Positions 9,699-22,095 of a stretch of 64,000 nucleotides of DNA are shown here, in pieces. Source of the DNA: Sthenelais limicola (lineage: Eukaryota > Annelida > Polychaeta > Phyllodocida > Sigalionidae); contig OW804097.1 in assembly GCA_942159475.1 (NCBI GenBank), positions 9,798,202-9,862,201 on the forward strand, in the 5' to 3' direction. The stretch's first letter is position 1. Each line of letters starts with the position of its first letter. Position numbers and translations under genes: made by a program. The notes beneath the pieces were generated by a model. The model saw only the letters and a program-made list of their open reading frames with translations, was not told the origin of the DNA and searched no databases.

Positions 9699-11176
9699 AT
9701 TTATAATTGACACCTTCTTACTACTTATGCCTTATAATTCATAATCATTACCTCATATTGCAAAACAAATTAACACCTAGACCTGACACAATCCCATTTC
9801 ATATGAATCTAGCATATATATATAAATCAATTATTTACCTTGCTTATTATTAATTTGTTAGAAAATAATGGCCAGGAGGTACCTCTAATGAATGTATTTT
9901 TCTATACTATTAGCATCGGCACTTATTAATGATTAAAATGACTGAGTGTGTATGAGCTTGTTGCTTTACCCCCTTAGCAATACACAAACATAAGTAATTA
10001 TGAAATTGAAATAGAATACATGTAATGTAGAGAGGGTGTTAGTCTAAGTACCTCAGACCAACAGCTAGCTATGATTATATCATAATGTACAGTACACCTG
10101 GAAGCTTGACAAGACTAATAAACATAAATTTGTAAATAGGAAAACATACAGTGCAGCTACAAACTTTCGCATGCTTATATTTCGTGGCAGGGCATTTCAA
10201 AAGAGTTTCGCAGAGAAAAAATTTGCGGTTGAGTTGCCAGGGAACTGGTATGTGAAACCCCTGAAACCCCAGTTTTGTGGTGCCAGAGATGATTTTGCAG
10301 AATTTGCTGTAATTTAGAACGCGAACATTTTTATCGACACGGTATTGAATTAACTTCTTGTCTATGGATGGATACTATGTATACACATGTTCAATAAATA
10401 TACTCATGGGACATAGACATACATCTCACAGGCACATGTACCACTATTTGGTTAACTCGGACCACGGTACAACCACAGTTTTCACTTTATCCCACACCCA
10501 ATCTAGATTTATATAGACAAGTTTGGAACCAGGGAACCTCTATGTGGAGGCTTTGAGATTGTCAGCCTTTAAAACTGACGACCTTTCCATTACTAAAACA
10601 CTTATTTTCAGTAATTGAACCATTTTATTAGTTACAGTAGATGTTACCCTCTAATTATTATTACATCAACTTTGTCCGTACAGAGTACCCCCTTAACTTT
10701 GGGTCCAGAGTCCCAATCTTGGGAACAACAAGACCCAGCTAGCGCCTAATGAGAGACTGGGGTCGAAACCACATAAGTTAGCCCATTCTCTATTGTTTAT
10801 TCATTTATCCATCTATCTAACCCTATATTGTGAGTTTATTGATGTTAAAATAATGGTAGTGAATTTGATTGTGTTGCTAACATCAACACATATGCACTAA
10901 GCAATGACAAAGGTTGTTCGGAGAGGCAAGGTGGAACGTTTGTTCTGGATCCGCATAGATCCAATTGTGGTAGTGCAACCAAGGCGGACACACGTCTATA
11001 CCTAAACATTCCTTTTGTGTTTGTCCACCAATATGACATGTGTTATGAATGGCTATCCATGCTAGTGGGACTAAATACACCAAGTTTAACTATACAGGCA
11101 GTGTAAGGGCTACAAATTGTGCTACTTTTTAGTCACACATTTTCTTTATACCTCTTCCTTACTGTAGACGATCGCC
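9699..11176. other. Flank of paralogue 3, partly duplicated
   Basis: 9940-10090 is a diverged copy of sequence at about 230-260 and 780-890, next to paralogue 1. The following 1 kb (10100-11090) has no counterpart there and separates this block from the gene. The last part (11100-11176) matches the 3' flank of paralogue 1 (900-960). No gene recognised. Confidence 0.45.
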
Positions 11177-12760
11177 TTAGGCTCTATGTTTATGTACTCT
11201 TTTTGAGTGTCTTCTTATGGCCCTAGCATCTCTTGCCCTATAGTCACACTGAGTACATTTATAAGGCTTTTCACTAGTATGTGTTTTCTTGTGTCTTTTC
11301 ATGGTTGCATTCACACTTGACCTATAGTCACACAGGTTACATTTATAAGGCTTTTCTCCGGTATGTGTTCTCATGTGATGTGTCAGGTAGGTGGATTTTG
11401 TTGCCGTATAGTCACACTCAGTACATTTATAAGGCCTTTCTCCAGTATGTTTTCTCTTGTGGTCCTTCAGGCTTCCTAAGTGTGCTGTCTTATAGTCACA
11501 CTCAGTACATTTATAAGGCATTTCCCCAGTATGAGTTCTCATGTGATACTTCAGGTGCCTTGCCTCTAATGCCTTATAGTCACACTCAGTACATTTATGA
11601 GGCTTTTCACCAATATGTCTTCTCATGTGTTCCCTCACGGTTCCAGCCTCTGCTGCTCTATAGTCACACTCAGTACATTTATAAGGCTTTTCTCCAGTAT
11701 GGGTTTTCATGTGAGCCCTTAGGGCTGCAGGCCATGCTGACCTATGGTCACACTCAGTACATTTATAAGGCTTTTCTCCAGTGTGCACTCTCATGTGTCT
11801 GTTCAGGTTTTCAACCTTTGTAAGTGCAAGTCCACACACAGTACAAACATAAGGCCTTTCCCCAGTATGTGTTCTTAGATGTAACTTCAGGTGTGAATTC
11901 ACTGTTGTCCCATAGTCACACACAGTACATTTATAAGGCTTTTCTGCCAAATGTTTCTTAACATGATTCCTCAGGGTTCCAGCCCGTATTGCCCTATAGT
12001 CACATACAGTACATTTATATGGCTTTTCTCCAGTATGTGTTCTCATGTGATTCTGCAAGCGTCCAGCTTGTGCTGTCCTATAGTCACACACAGTACATTT
12101 ATGAGGCTTTTCTCCAGTATGCGTCATCATGTGTGTCTTCAGGTTTCCAGCCTGTACTGCCCTATAGTCACACACAGTACATTTATAAGGCCGTTCTCCA
12201 GTATGTGTTCTTATGTGAATCCTCAGGCATCTAGCATTGTCTACAGTATAGTCACACAGAATACAATAATAAGCTCCTTCTCTTGAATGAGTTTTCTTTT
12301 GATTCCTCAAACATGATGCTGCCCGACTGTTATATAAACTACTTTCCTGTTTCCCTTTGTCCTGGTGTAAGACTAAATGTTCATCTAAACTACTGCTCTC
12401 TGTAAACCCTGCAACACAGACACTACAGTTGTGTAGTTTCTCCCCTGTGTGAGCCACATAGTGATGCATTCTGGCTTCTACAGTATGTGTTCTCATGTGT
12501 CTACTCAGGTGGCCTGTTGTTGCCCTATAGTCACACACAGTACATTTATATACCCTCTCAGCATGGTGCATTAGCAAATGTTCATCTAAACTACTACTGT
12601 CTGTAAATCCTTCAACACACACACTACACTCATATAGTTGTTCTCCTGTATGAGTCACATTGTGATGCATAATATGAAGTCTGATATCAGTAGGTACACA
12701 AGTCATGCTTGTAGCCTTTGTCAGCTGTCCTGTCTCCATGAGTATTGTATGTGCCACCAT
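11177..12760 (-). CDS. C2H2 zinc-finger protein, 16 fingers (paralogue 3)
   Basis: 527 residues, the shortest of the four because its N-terminus has a single METGQ unit. The layout is otherwise the same: three spaced fingers, a decayed finger (ESSLYNSRAASCLRNQ, as in paralogue 1), then 13 tandem fingers. The last fingers are near-identical to paralogue 1 (NATMKRHKKTH, ARAIRRHSKRVH), so 1 and 3 are closest relatives. After the last finger the protein stops early (KHRA) because small indels shift the frame relative to paralogue 1. Finger 14 has helix contacts K,T,Y,H, different from both other paralogues. The start is fixed by the conserved leader and splice acceptor. Confidence 0.88.
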   Translation of the reverse strand: MVAHTILMETGQLTKATSMTCVPTDIRLHIMHHNVTHTGEQLYECSVCVEGFTDSSSLDEHLLMHHAERVYKCTVCDYRATTGHLSRHMRTHTVEARMHHYVAHTGEKLHNCSVCVAGFTESSSLDEHLVLHQDKGKQESSLYNSRAASCLRNQKKTHSREGAYYCILCDYTVDNARCLRIHIRTHTGERPYKCTVCDYRAVQAGNLKTHMMTHTGEKPHKCTVCDYRTAQAGRLQNHMRTHTGEKPYKCTVCDYRAIRAGTLRNHVKKHLAEKPYKCTVCDYGTTVNSHLKLHLRTHTGERPYVCTVCGLALTKVENLNRHMRVHTGEKPYKCTECDHRSAWPAALRAHMKTHTGEKPYKCTECDYRAAEAGTVREHMRRHIGEKPHKCTECDYKALEARHLKYHMRTHTGEMPYKCTECDYKTAHLGSLKDHKRKHTGERPYKCTECDYTATKSTYLTHHMRTHTGEKPYKCNLCDYRSSVNATMKRHKKTHTSEKPYKCTQCDYRARDARAIRRHSKRVHKHRA

Positions 12761-12816
12761 CCAAGATTCTAATGTGTAAAGTTGTGCCCAAACCTCACAC
12801 TCCTACATCTGATACC
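12761..12816 (-). promoter_or_regulatory. 5' leader with splice acceptor and start-stop uORF
   Basis: Exon start after TTTGCAG at 12816; ATG-TAG uORF at 12803-12808. Confidence 0.6.
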
Positions 12817-12938
12817 CTGCAAACATGTAGAGTTGATTAGTTTACATTTCATCACACCTTTCTAGCAGGTAACATGGAACGTCATAGGCTATAGCATTGG
12901 GATTCATATCACAAACAGCGGGAGATACGGCCTATGTA

Positions 12939-13269
12939 CCGTATTTCACCGATAGAACACCTGGGCGTTTATTTTTTTCAGGCCACTATTACCCCGGCGC
13001 TTTTTCGAGGCAGGCGTTTATACGGGGCAGGCGTTTATTGTTTTATGTTAATGAATACCCATGCTGTAACAGTGAGATGTACCTTCTTAGCAGCTTATTA
13101 AGCTTAATCTCCCTTTATCAGGGTAAAGACAGGAAGAAATGGAATCTAATTATCGGGACCTAGCGTTCATTTGGGGCCAGCGTTTATTTATTTTATGACG
13201 TTAAATGACCAGCGTTTTTTCGGGGGAAGGCGTTTATTTGGGACCCGGTGTTCTATTGGTGAAATATGG
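12939..13269. mobile_element. MITE, CCGTATTTCACC termini, TA target
   Basis: Terminal inverted repeats CCGTATTTCACC and GGTGAAATATGG flank 331 bp, with TA on each side, as expected for a Tc1/mariner-type target. The interior has repeated GGCGTTTAT motifs. The open frames at 12897-13455 are inside this element and are not genes. Confidence 0.78.
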
Positions 13270-13348
13270 TATCACCCTGAAGACTTCCCATTAATTTGCA
13301 CTATTTTGTTGGCCAACTTAATGTGTATTGTGAGCATAAGTATATCCG

Positions 13349-13863
13349 CCATCCATCACCCCATCAAAGGTTTAAAGTTTCTGATGGTCATAATAGAAAT
13401 GTTTTGGCACTATAGATGGATATATGGTCATCAGAATTCTTCTGCTCTCTTGTAGTGATAACAAAAAAGTGAAAAATTATGCTTGCAATGCTGAGACTTA
13501 AAGTTCTTTTTAACTTCTGTACCCAGAAGTGGTAGGAGCGCATGGCTTACCCACCCATGGCAGCCATGACACTAATATTCCATGCTATAAAAATGTGTGT
13601 CGTAAAATCCAGATATAATATAATTATATAGGTCCTGTGAACGTCATGGCTGCTTTGCTGAATTTGGCACGCACCTCTACCACTTCTTGTTGCAGGAAGT
13701 GATGTTACGGCCATAAGCTTAGCATTGGAAGAAAAACTTTTCATTATTATCTGATCATCTCAAAAGTCCAGAAAATTTCTGACCACTGGATATTCACCTA
13801 TAGTGCCAAAACTGCCCAATTATGACCACCCAAAACTTTCAGCCTTTGCTGGGGCGATGGATT
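13349..13863. mobile_element. Foldback element with about 100-bp inverted arms
   Basis: The left arm (13349-13440: CCATCCATCACCCC, GGTCATAAT, TTTTGGCACTATAG) is matched by the reverse complement at 13760-13863. A second inner pair links AGAAGTGGTAGGAG (13526) with CTCTACCACTTCTTG (13674). Boundaries are approximate. Confidence 0.6.
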
Positions 13864-14017
13864 GATAGCATATTTATGTTTGCAGTGCTAATACTATGGG
13901 CGTAACATGTGTAAAGGTAACAGCTGGAAAAGCTGGGACTCTCCCAGAGGCCTGTCGACCTGTTTGTCTATACCTCATGAACCACTTAGACAAATAAAAA
14001 TTATTCTATTCTATTCT

Positions 14018-14290
14018 CAGTGTGCAACATAGTGAATTGGGAGACCAGAGACCGTTGGTCTCTGTCAAATTTTAACAGTGGAGACCGACAGGATTTTACA
14101 GAGACCGAAAAAAGGGGGCTATTAATATGGTAATTAAAAAATAACCCAGAATAAGAAAAGTTAGACAAGATAATTTTATCACTTGTTCATTTCACTGGAG
14201 ACAGTCGGACTCAGCCTAATATCAATATCAGAGACCGGCACAAATTCAATGGAGACCTGGGCGTCGGTCTATGAGTTATGTTGCACACTG
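14018..14290 (+). mobile_element. MITE-3 copy 1, CAGTGTGCAACATA termini
   Basis: 273 bp from CAGTGTGCAACATAG to TATGTTGCACACTG, flanked by the 6-bp direct repeat TATTCT (14012-14017, 14291-14296). The interior is full of GAGACCG / CGGTCTC motifs. Confidence 0.82.
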
Positions 14291-14366
14291 TATTCTAAAA
14301 CAAGATAAACATGATGGAGTTGGCCAAGGGTGTCCACATGACGTCATGAAACTGCTACAGTAGCGC

Positions 14367-14627
14367 CAGTGTGCAACATAACCCAGAGACCGGCGCCCAG
14401 GTCTCCATTGAATTTTCGTCGGTCTCTGAATTTGATAATTGTCAGGGCCCGACGGTCTCCAATGAAATATCCAAGTGATAAAATATTCAAACTGCTCTGG
14501 ACCACGGGAACCCAATCTATGACCCAGACTTTTTTTTTGGTTTCTGTAAAATCTTTTCGGTCTCCACTGTTAAAATTTGGCAGAGACTGACGGTCTCTCA
14601 TCTCCAAATTCACTATGTTCCACACTG
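14367..14627 (-). mobile_element. MITE-3 copy 2, inverted
   Basis: 261 bp, reverse orientation relative to copy 1, with termini CAGTGTGCAACATAA and TATGTTCCACACTG. A perfect 6-bp direct repeat TAGCGC lies on both sides (14361-14366, 14628-14633). The 76 bp between the copies is unique. Confidence 0.85.
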
Positions 14628-15097
14628 TAGCGCAACTAAACAAATCGGTGCTATGGAGTACTTTTGCTCCCTATAGTTGTTGGTTTTCTAACTTTCAATG
14701 ACACTGCCCACCACCTGCCCTGCGCTCCCTCCCTCCTGCCTCGCATCCTAGCGAGGCAGGACAGATAGAGCTATAAGGCTGCATGTAGGCTACAGGAGGC
14801 TGTGTCAGTGTGTGCAGTGTGTGGAGCTATGTAAACAGGCGCGCATTTACGAACAGGGAGGGACTGCATGAATGTTTTCAAATCAAGGTTTGTCTACCAC
14901 AACTGCATTACTTTCTCCAACCAAAAAGACAGGAAAATGATTCAAGTTACCATTTATAATGACCAGACTTCCAAATGTATAGTAGTAAACCAGCAAAACA
15001 CATTGATACATAGGATCGACCGTGTAGTTGGCGCGCCGGAGGAAATTTTTCGTTTTGATGCTATCAGCCTCCTACAGAGGGCAGGTCAGGGCACCGT

Positions 15098-15290
15098 TGG
15101 TCCAGAAAGTAACCGCACAAAGTATTTATTTGTAGGAAGTAAATTGGTTATATTTCACCAGATCTGAACGCTTTTAGATTGTTTTTATATTTAAAAATAA
15201 AGGATCGTCCCCCCCGCCCCGCCCCCCCACTCTGTATATCCCTCCTACCTACAATATCCATTTGCTTTAGTGTTAAATACCGTCGATGTA
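15098..15290 (+). repeat. Interspersed repeat, GTCCAGAAAGTA family
   Basis: Contains GTCCAGAAAGTAACCGCACA, then TTTATTTGTAGGAAGTAAAT, then a C-rich run and CCTCCTACCTACAATATCC. Relatives lie at 21890-22095 (inverted), 38313 and 38879 (tandem pair) and 60085-60190 (partial). Confidence 0.65.
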
Positions 15291-16096
15291 CACACCACAA
15301 CGTGCTGTGTACGTCAACGCAGAGAGCTATAATATGTACATGTGTACAGCCAGCGGGAGTGTGTATGCAGGGGCGCTTGCGGCGGTATTGGGAGACACCA
15401 TTTTCGGCGCTTGTTGATATATTTTGCGGCAATGGCCGTCAATTTGAATCTTCCCAATGCAATCTTCCGAGCTATACCTGACCCTACCATTGTATATATA
15501 CAGTATTGATGTATCGATTCCGGCCAAAATTGCAAGGAAAACCTGTTTAGATTGTCATCATTGTAGATAGAATATGCAGGGGAGCACGATCGTATTGGCA
15601 AACAGGGGGATAAGTATCAATCTCTCTCTATTAGCGTGAGGACCCGTAATGGCGGGTGTGACGTTGTAATGGGTAGTGATCCTGCCAGATTGGCAGCTTC
15701 TTTCAGAAGCGGTGATCACGGAAGAGTCCAGATCATGTCTATCCAAAGGACTAAAAGTTGACATATATCAACCATAATCGTTAAACCTTTAAGGGGGTGA
15801 TATAATACAGTGATTATCTATCACCCGCAATGGTAATTGAGTATATTGTTCACATCCGGTACAGTACAACTAGCCTACGCGACAAATTTCCATTAATTTT
15901 TCTTAACAACTTAATTCAAGCCCTTTTGACATTGCCTTTTCTGATGATCAACAAAACAACAGTGGTATGGTAGAGGTAAAAAGGTTACTAGTGACAAATG
16001 CTGTTTCTTGATAGTGACAAAGGAATTGCGACCCCCCCGCACCCCCCCCCCCCCACGCACAATCAGGATACCTCATGGTGTCAGTGATAGGCCTGT
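15291..16096. other. Intergenic
   Basis: No gene recognised. There is a long C-run near 16026-16052. Confidence 0.3.
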
Positions 16097-16144
16097 GGGT
16101 CAAATTTCCAGAAAATGCAAAATTCGCCTTCACCAATCCTCTAA
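16097..16144 (+). mobile_element. MITE-1 copy 5 (left end only)
   Basis: GGGTCAAATTTCCAGAAAAT followed by TTCGCCTTCACCAATCCTCT, then the match ends. Confidence 0.65.
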
Positions 16145-17340
16145 TGGAAGCAGGTTTTAACAATTGATTTATTTTTAAGAGCTCAATAAAATTCGAAAAT
16201 AAGGACATCGATATAAGTAGGCCTACCCCACACAATTGTCAAACTTTCAAAATCAAAGACAAAGTGTATTTATTTTAGCAATTTAGGGCCTCTTAAATAG
16301 AAAACATATTCTAGCAGCCTTTAATTGTTTTCCTGTGACAACTTATAATATATTTACACGTGATACAATTTACAAACATAATAAATGAAAGTACGAATAA
16401 AAGCACTTACAGTTGCAGCAGAGTGAGGACAAAGATTGTGATGATTTTTCTTTTCCTTAGACTTAGTCAAGTTAGTGTGGCGCATTAGCAAATGATAAAG
16501 ATAAAGACTTCCCTCTATGCTTGGCCAACTGCTGTAGTGTCAGACTGGGGTTCTAGGACACTAGGATAATGCTAGACGATGTATTATTATAGAGATCTGA
16601 GGCTTTCCTTCACCGGCTTCAGCCAAAATAAATAAATTATGTCTGCGGGACGGTTTCGAGGCAACCGAATTCTAGCATTTCTTCATTATAGTGTTCCTTG
16701 CAACTAATAGTTGTATTTAAAACTAAGACTGGAATTCACGTGGAAAATGTTCAATTTTATTGTATATGTATAGTGTGTAAAAACCTCTTCGACAAAGAAA
16801 TCACACATATCTGTTCTGCGAGGTAAAGTGGGGGAACAGGGAGCTACATCTATTATCGCTCACCTAAAAGTAAAAGTTCTGCAGCTCAGATCGAGCTCCA
16901 TTTCTTGTATTACAACACAACGCATATATAACCATACAATCGCATATAATTATGGGGAGTGCCTTTTTGGAGCCTCCTTTGTGGTATAACATTGAATGTG
17001 GACAGTGTCAGTGGAATCCTGCAAGTGGCCAGACGTCTGAGAGCCCGACTCTGCAACACTGTCACAAAGCTGTCACTGACTGTCACTATGGCACTGCTAG
17101 TGCTGGGTTAGCGGCTGGTTTTAGTAACTGGCGGCGGAGGCTGGAGATCGTCTGCAAGTAAGAAAACACTATTTTTTCATAGTGTGCGACACGATATAGC
17201 TTTAATAAGATATCAAACAAGAACTGTTTTATTACGGTGTGTGTATAATTTCGGGGGAGGTGTCAGGAGAAGGAAGTTACTCAAATTTCCGCTAGGCGCG
17301 CCAATATCGCCAAGAGAGCGAGTCTGTGGAATAGCGTAGG
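16145..17340. other. Intergenic
   Basis: No gene or named repeat seen. The short open frame near 16952 shows no domain. Confidence 0.3.
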
Positions 17341-17760
17341 CTTATTGCTATTAGACCCGTATTCAGGGACTGTTCATTATTAACCAGGATGGGAGGGGGG
17401 GGTAGGAGAATTTTCTAGGGGGGGGGGCACTTTTTTGTACAGACTGAAGGGGGAGCACCTTTTTTTTGCACAGACTCTGAAGGGCTGGGGGGGGGGGGGG
17501 GGGAGGCACCTTTTTTGCGCACTCTGAAAGTGTGTTGGGGGGGGGATCTTTTTTTGCTACAATGATGTAGGCCTAGGGGGGTGGGTTCATGACATTTTGC
17601 ACAAACTTTCAAGGGTGGGATTTTGCACAAGACTTTAAGGGGGTGGGGGATTATACAATTTTGCACAATCATCTTTCGCAAATTCTCCATTCCCAAAAAG
17701 CATTCGCGACTCAAATTCGCGACTCTTTTTTGAACTGCTGACCCTAAATTCATATTGAAG
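17341..17760. repeat. G-rich interspersed repeat, copy 1
   Basis: Runs of G separated by TTTTTTGCAC-type blocks. CAATGATGTAGG and CATACAATTTTGCACA-like motifs are shared with 26690-26910. Its minus-strand open frame is low-complexity Pro/Lys-rich and not a gene. Confidence 0.55.
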
Positions 17761-20700
17761 AATGATCCTGAATTCTTCACATTGTTAAAGCTGTACTCCC
17801 CGGCTGTAGGCTACTCTCAGCAGACATTGGTCCAAGAACTGAACATTTTCTACTTTTTGTTCCATTTTTTTAAACCCATCTAAAGTCCATTTAACCAACA
17901 TTTTGTTGTTTTTGCTACATGTCTTCTAAAACGTCCTCATTAATTTTGTATTTGAAGGAGCTGCCCAAATCCCTTCCTATGATGACTTCACTTATTATCG
18001 CTCATCGGCGGCCGTTTTACTTCTTGTAAAAACATATAAGAGCAGCAGAATATTGATAAATACAGTCCAGTACATCATAATATGAGTACATTTGGTAAGT
18101 TTTGTTTTGTTGTAATAGCGGCAAATCAACTAATTGATCGCCTGAAAAGTAAATCACAAGATACTATTATGAATAAACTTTATTACCATTACATATATTG
18201 ATATAATTATAATACTTCTGTCATGATATAATCAATTGGGAAAATAATGTAAGAAAAGTTCAACTATAAAGCAACTATTAAAGATATAATTCTATTACTT
18301 CACAGAAAACAGCTTATAAAGCCATATAGAGATATAAACAAATTATTCTGATTTTCTGATTCTTTTACTGCCCAGGGGCCCATTGCATGAGGTATCGTTA
18401 AGTGAAAATTGTGTCCTTAAAATATCCTTAACTCTTACTGTTGCACCAGCCAATATTATGTCCTCAAATCATGTTTCGTGTCCTTAAATGTGGGTCTTTA
18501 ACGATGTGCCTTTGAGCATGGGATATCCTTATTGTGGCGCTAAGTGACCTCCGTAGTATGCTCGTTTCTGAGCGAGAATTTGAGAATGAGAATGGAAGGG
18601 TCAGGGAGTATTTTCAAAAGTATTTTTTCTCAGAAATGGTGATGATATATATGATAAGTATATTTCATGATTTAAAATAATTTTCTTATGTACAAAAATA
18701 TGACAGAATGTACGGATATGTTGCTACCAGTTGCAACACACCACTTCCACCACTATGCCCGCCTCTGGTTATGGATAGGACAGGTCTCATGCAACACTAG
18801 AACAATCGTATTGTTATTATATCCTTAACGTATCCTTAATACAAGACAACACACTACTGCCCAATTGCTATAGTATCTTTCGATACTAGGAGGGTAGTCC
18901 AGCTGATTTGCCTAACTGCTATTTTCTTTTGCTTCTAATTTTTAGTATATAGTTCTTTTTTTGTATTTCTTTTTTTCGTATTAATTTGTGGATCATGCGA
19001 TTGTTGGGTGTTCCATTGGATTGCTCAGTTGAACCTGTGCTCCTACCTCTATCCCATCAATACCCTACAATATGAAAGTATAAGAAGTATGTAACATTTA
19101 CAGCTAGACTGTAAACTAAATCACAAAACTAAATCACTTTGCTCATCTCATCTCACTAACCCTCATTGCCATGAATATGACTCCACATGGATGTTGTCAT
19201 GGCAACCATCACTCACTTCCAAACCTGGCCTCCTCCACTCTGGGCCACAATCAGCAGGAGGCATATCACAGTGATGTTACACTTCAGTTACATAACTTAT
19301 CTGATGATCTCAGATATTTCCTCTCACTGAAATCAGTTGACACAGATGTACAGATGACAGTCTACAGATCCAAAGATAAAGATCTTACAGGATGTAGCTT
19401 GTAAGATCACACTTGTAGGCCTGGCCTAGTAGGAATGCCTAGTAGCCAACCCCCTGCCTAGTAGCCAACCCCCTGTCAATCACAGCCAGCAGGACAGCCA
19501 ACAGGCTTCACTCACTCAGTCTGTATACCTCCCTCCTTGTCACTCACAGCACTCACTCAGTCTGTATACCTCCCTCCCTGTCACTCACAGCAAACAGGCC
19601 AAGCCAATACACTCCTCCACTTAACAGCACCAGCCAACACAGTCAAAACAAACCCATGTGGCCACTGACAGGCCACCCCTCCAATTTAGACTAAGCCAGG
19701 GGTGCGACAGAGCCTTCAGTATAGAGTATACCTTTCCTATAGTGATACTAAAAGGAGGCTGCGCCCATTCAATCGAAATACAACTTAAAACAGAAAAACA
19801 CTTAGAGGCTACCCTCCTAATAATGTTAACGCTACAATATCACCTAAAAGTGGTGCCACGGGCCCCAGGTACCAATCTTGACAGACAAACTCAGACAATA
19901 AATCATGTGCTCCACCATGTTCAAAGGGCCTAGACTATGTGCACCCATCATCCATCAGTCAGAAAAGGCATCTGCTTCAGCATCAGCTTCCTCCCCAACA
20001 TCAGGGTCACCTCTTAAAGCACCTGAAAAGCCCAAGTATAAACGACCAAGTACTCAGTTAGTTATATTGTTCACTCATGGTCCACCAAATATAATTCCCC
20101 TATATTGCCAGTGTCAAAATAGGTCCAGATATATATGATGTTGTGGTCCTTCTAGTTTCTGTTGCTACTAATCAGAAAGTTGATCAATTCTGAATGTATT
20201 CAAATCAATCTACAAGATACATAATGCTAAATTTTATCAACACCAAAATGTTTGACGGTAAGACTGTGTGGTAAATTATGCTTTAAGAAAGTAACATTCT
20301 TTTTGGCAGACTGTAAATTAGTATGATAATCTATGATGACTTCACTGTGGTACCCAGGTTCAATTCCTGGCTTGGTCTGTGAATATTGCTGGTGCAAAGT
20401 GGACGACATGGCCAATGGTCCCGCCCTTTGTTGTCATCATTTAACATTAATTAATTAAATAGAATAACTTCTTACTTGATGTACACTTATCAAACCCTGC
20501 TAATAAACTATTCTATATATATTGTTATTATCTGTTGACCAAGTTAGATGATTATATTGCCAGGTGTCACCAGAGTAGGCCACCCAGGTCACATGTACTC
20601 TCTCCGACCTGGGCTCCACTCCCACCTCAATCTGTCATTCTGCTACTACCCACGAAGGTAGAAGCTTCAACTTTTTTCTTTTGTACAGTATACTGCTACG

Positions 20701-21889
20701 GAATGAGAACATGGCTGGTGTTAAGCACATGAGATATTGCAAGACATGCCTGACTAAACCCTTCCCTCCTACCAGAGCGAAGTGTGATACAGCCATACCT
20801 TCTGATTTTTCTTTGAAACAGGCCGTTTCTGATAAAGATTCTATTTCACACATGGTTGACTGGTCCCACTGGACTCCAACCGGTGACAAAAAGAAAAAGA
20901 ATAAGGTACAGCAGAATATTACAACTGACTCTAAGCAAAATGGTTGGCCTGGTTCCATGTCCAAATTCCAAAATTTGTCTCCCTCGGCAGGTAGCACTAG
21001 CTGGCCAGCAGGTGGGGTCGCACACTAGTATTTCTAAGAGTTCTCCTCAGGCAGGTGTAAAGGTTACCTGGCTGGTGAGGGAACATGACCCAGTTGGTAT
21101 AGGCAAAAGGAGGTAGGAAAAGTGCATCCAGCACAACTCCTACACACATGCTCACTTCCACGCATACGGCCGCTGTGCAAATGAAGTAGATTTACTTTGG
21201 TATCACATTCCTAAACATCCAAATTTAATCCATATTGTCAAAAGATTATTTTGTTCTGATCACTGATGCTATACAGCTAGAGTTGCCATTGCCCCTCCCT
21301 CCATGACTCATGTATTCTGAGGGGCCTATCAGCGATAGAGCCCCGCCCCCTCCAGGAGTTAGCATGTGAGCTTCTCCTGTGAGGGGTTCCAAATGAGTCA
21401 GTAATAAAACAGGCTAGATTTCGCAATCCTTGGAGTCACCTGCTCTCCTCCTGTCCCTTCTCCTTCTACTAGACGAGATGTGACCGACCCGCCCTCTGTG
21501 GGCGGATAAGCCCCTCTCTAAAATTAGTGACGTCACCCAACCCATCAGCGTCCACTCCCCATATAGACACGACCCATACTTATGGCCTTCTTTTTAACGT
21601 TTTCCCTGTAAGTGGCGACCTGTAATTCGTCTGAGAGAAACTTGACTTAGTTAGCTACCCTTTTGTCTGGAAAAACTACTGTGTTCATGGTCCAGAAATG
21701 CTGTTTTCAAAACATTCATGCACCCTCTATCTGTTGTCACTCACTCCTGCCATGTTTACATAGCTTCAACCACCCAACAGCTATACCCTTACTAGCCACT
21801 GCCACCCTTACATAACACCCACATAACACCCAGCTAGCTTGTTGACATGTAGGCTATTTATAGGGTGGGTGTTGTAGCCTACCCAACAC
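17761..21889. other. Long gene-poor stretch
   Basis: No convincing gene. Two points were noted. A short direct repeat (CACTCACTCAGTCTGTATAC twice, 19501-19600) is present. Around 20711-21027 there is an open frame starting ATGGCTGGTGTTAAG whose first residues hold a CxxC...C pattern and which is Lys-rich later. It could be a fragment of an element's gag, but I cannot support that by homology. Confidence 0.35.
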
Positions 21890-22095
21890 GTTGGTGTTGT
21901 GTAGGCTACATTATTTGATACTAAATCAAATGGATATTGTAGGTAGGAGGGGTAGAGACAGGGTGGGTGGGTGGGACGATCTTTTATTTTTAAATATAAA
22001 AACAATCTAAAAGCGTTCAGATCTGGTGAAATATAACCAATTTACTTCCCACAAATAAATGTCTTGCTGCGGTAATTTTCTGGACTCCCCTGTCT
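21890..22095 (-). repeat. Interspersed repeat, GTCCAGAAAGTA family, inverted
   Basis: Reverse complement of the 15098-15290 repeat, including ACTTCC-CACAAATAAATG and AAAAACAATCTAAAAGCG motifs. Confidence 0.65.

Noticed and set aside
12897..13455. Two open frames of about 90 codons on the plus strand
   Set aside because: They lie in a TA-flanked MITE and the adjoining foldback element.
17415..17780. Pro/Lys-rich minus-strand open frame
   Set aside because: Translation of G-runs in a low-complexity repeat.
18370..18860. Possible hAT element starting CAGGGGCCCATTGCATGA
   Set aside because: A matching inverted right end and 8-bp duplication were not found; only a 10-bp partial match near 18786.
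20681..21116. Overlapping open frames, Lys-rich, possible gag
   Set aside because: A CxxC...C pattern at the start is suggestive, but no other element domain is found nearby and the frame is short; kept only as a remark.
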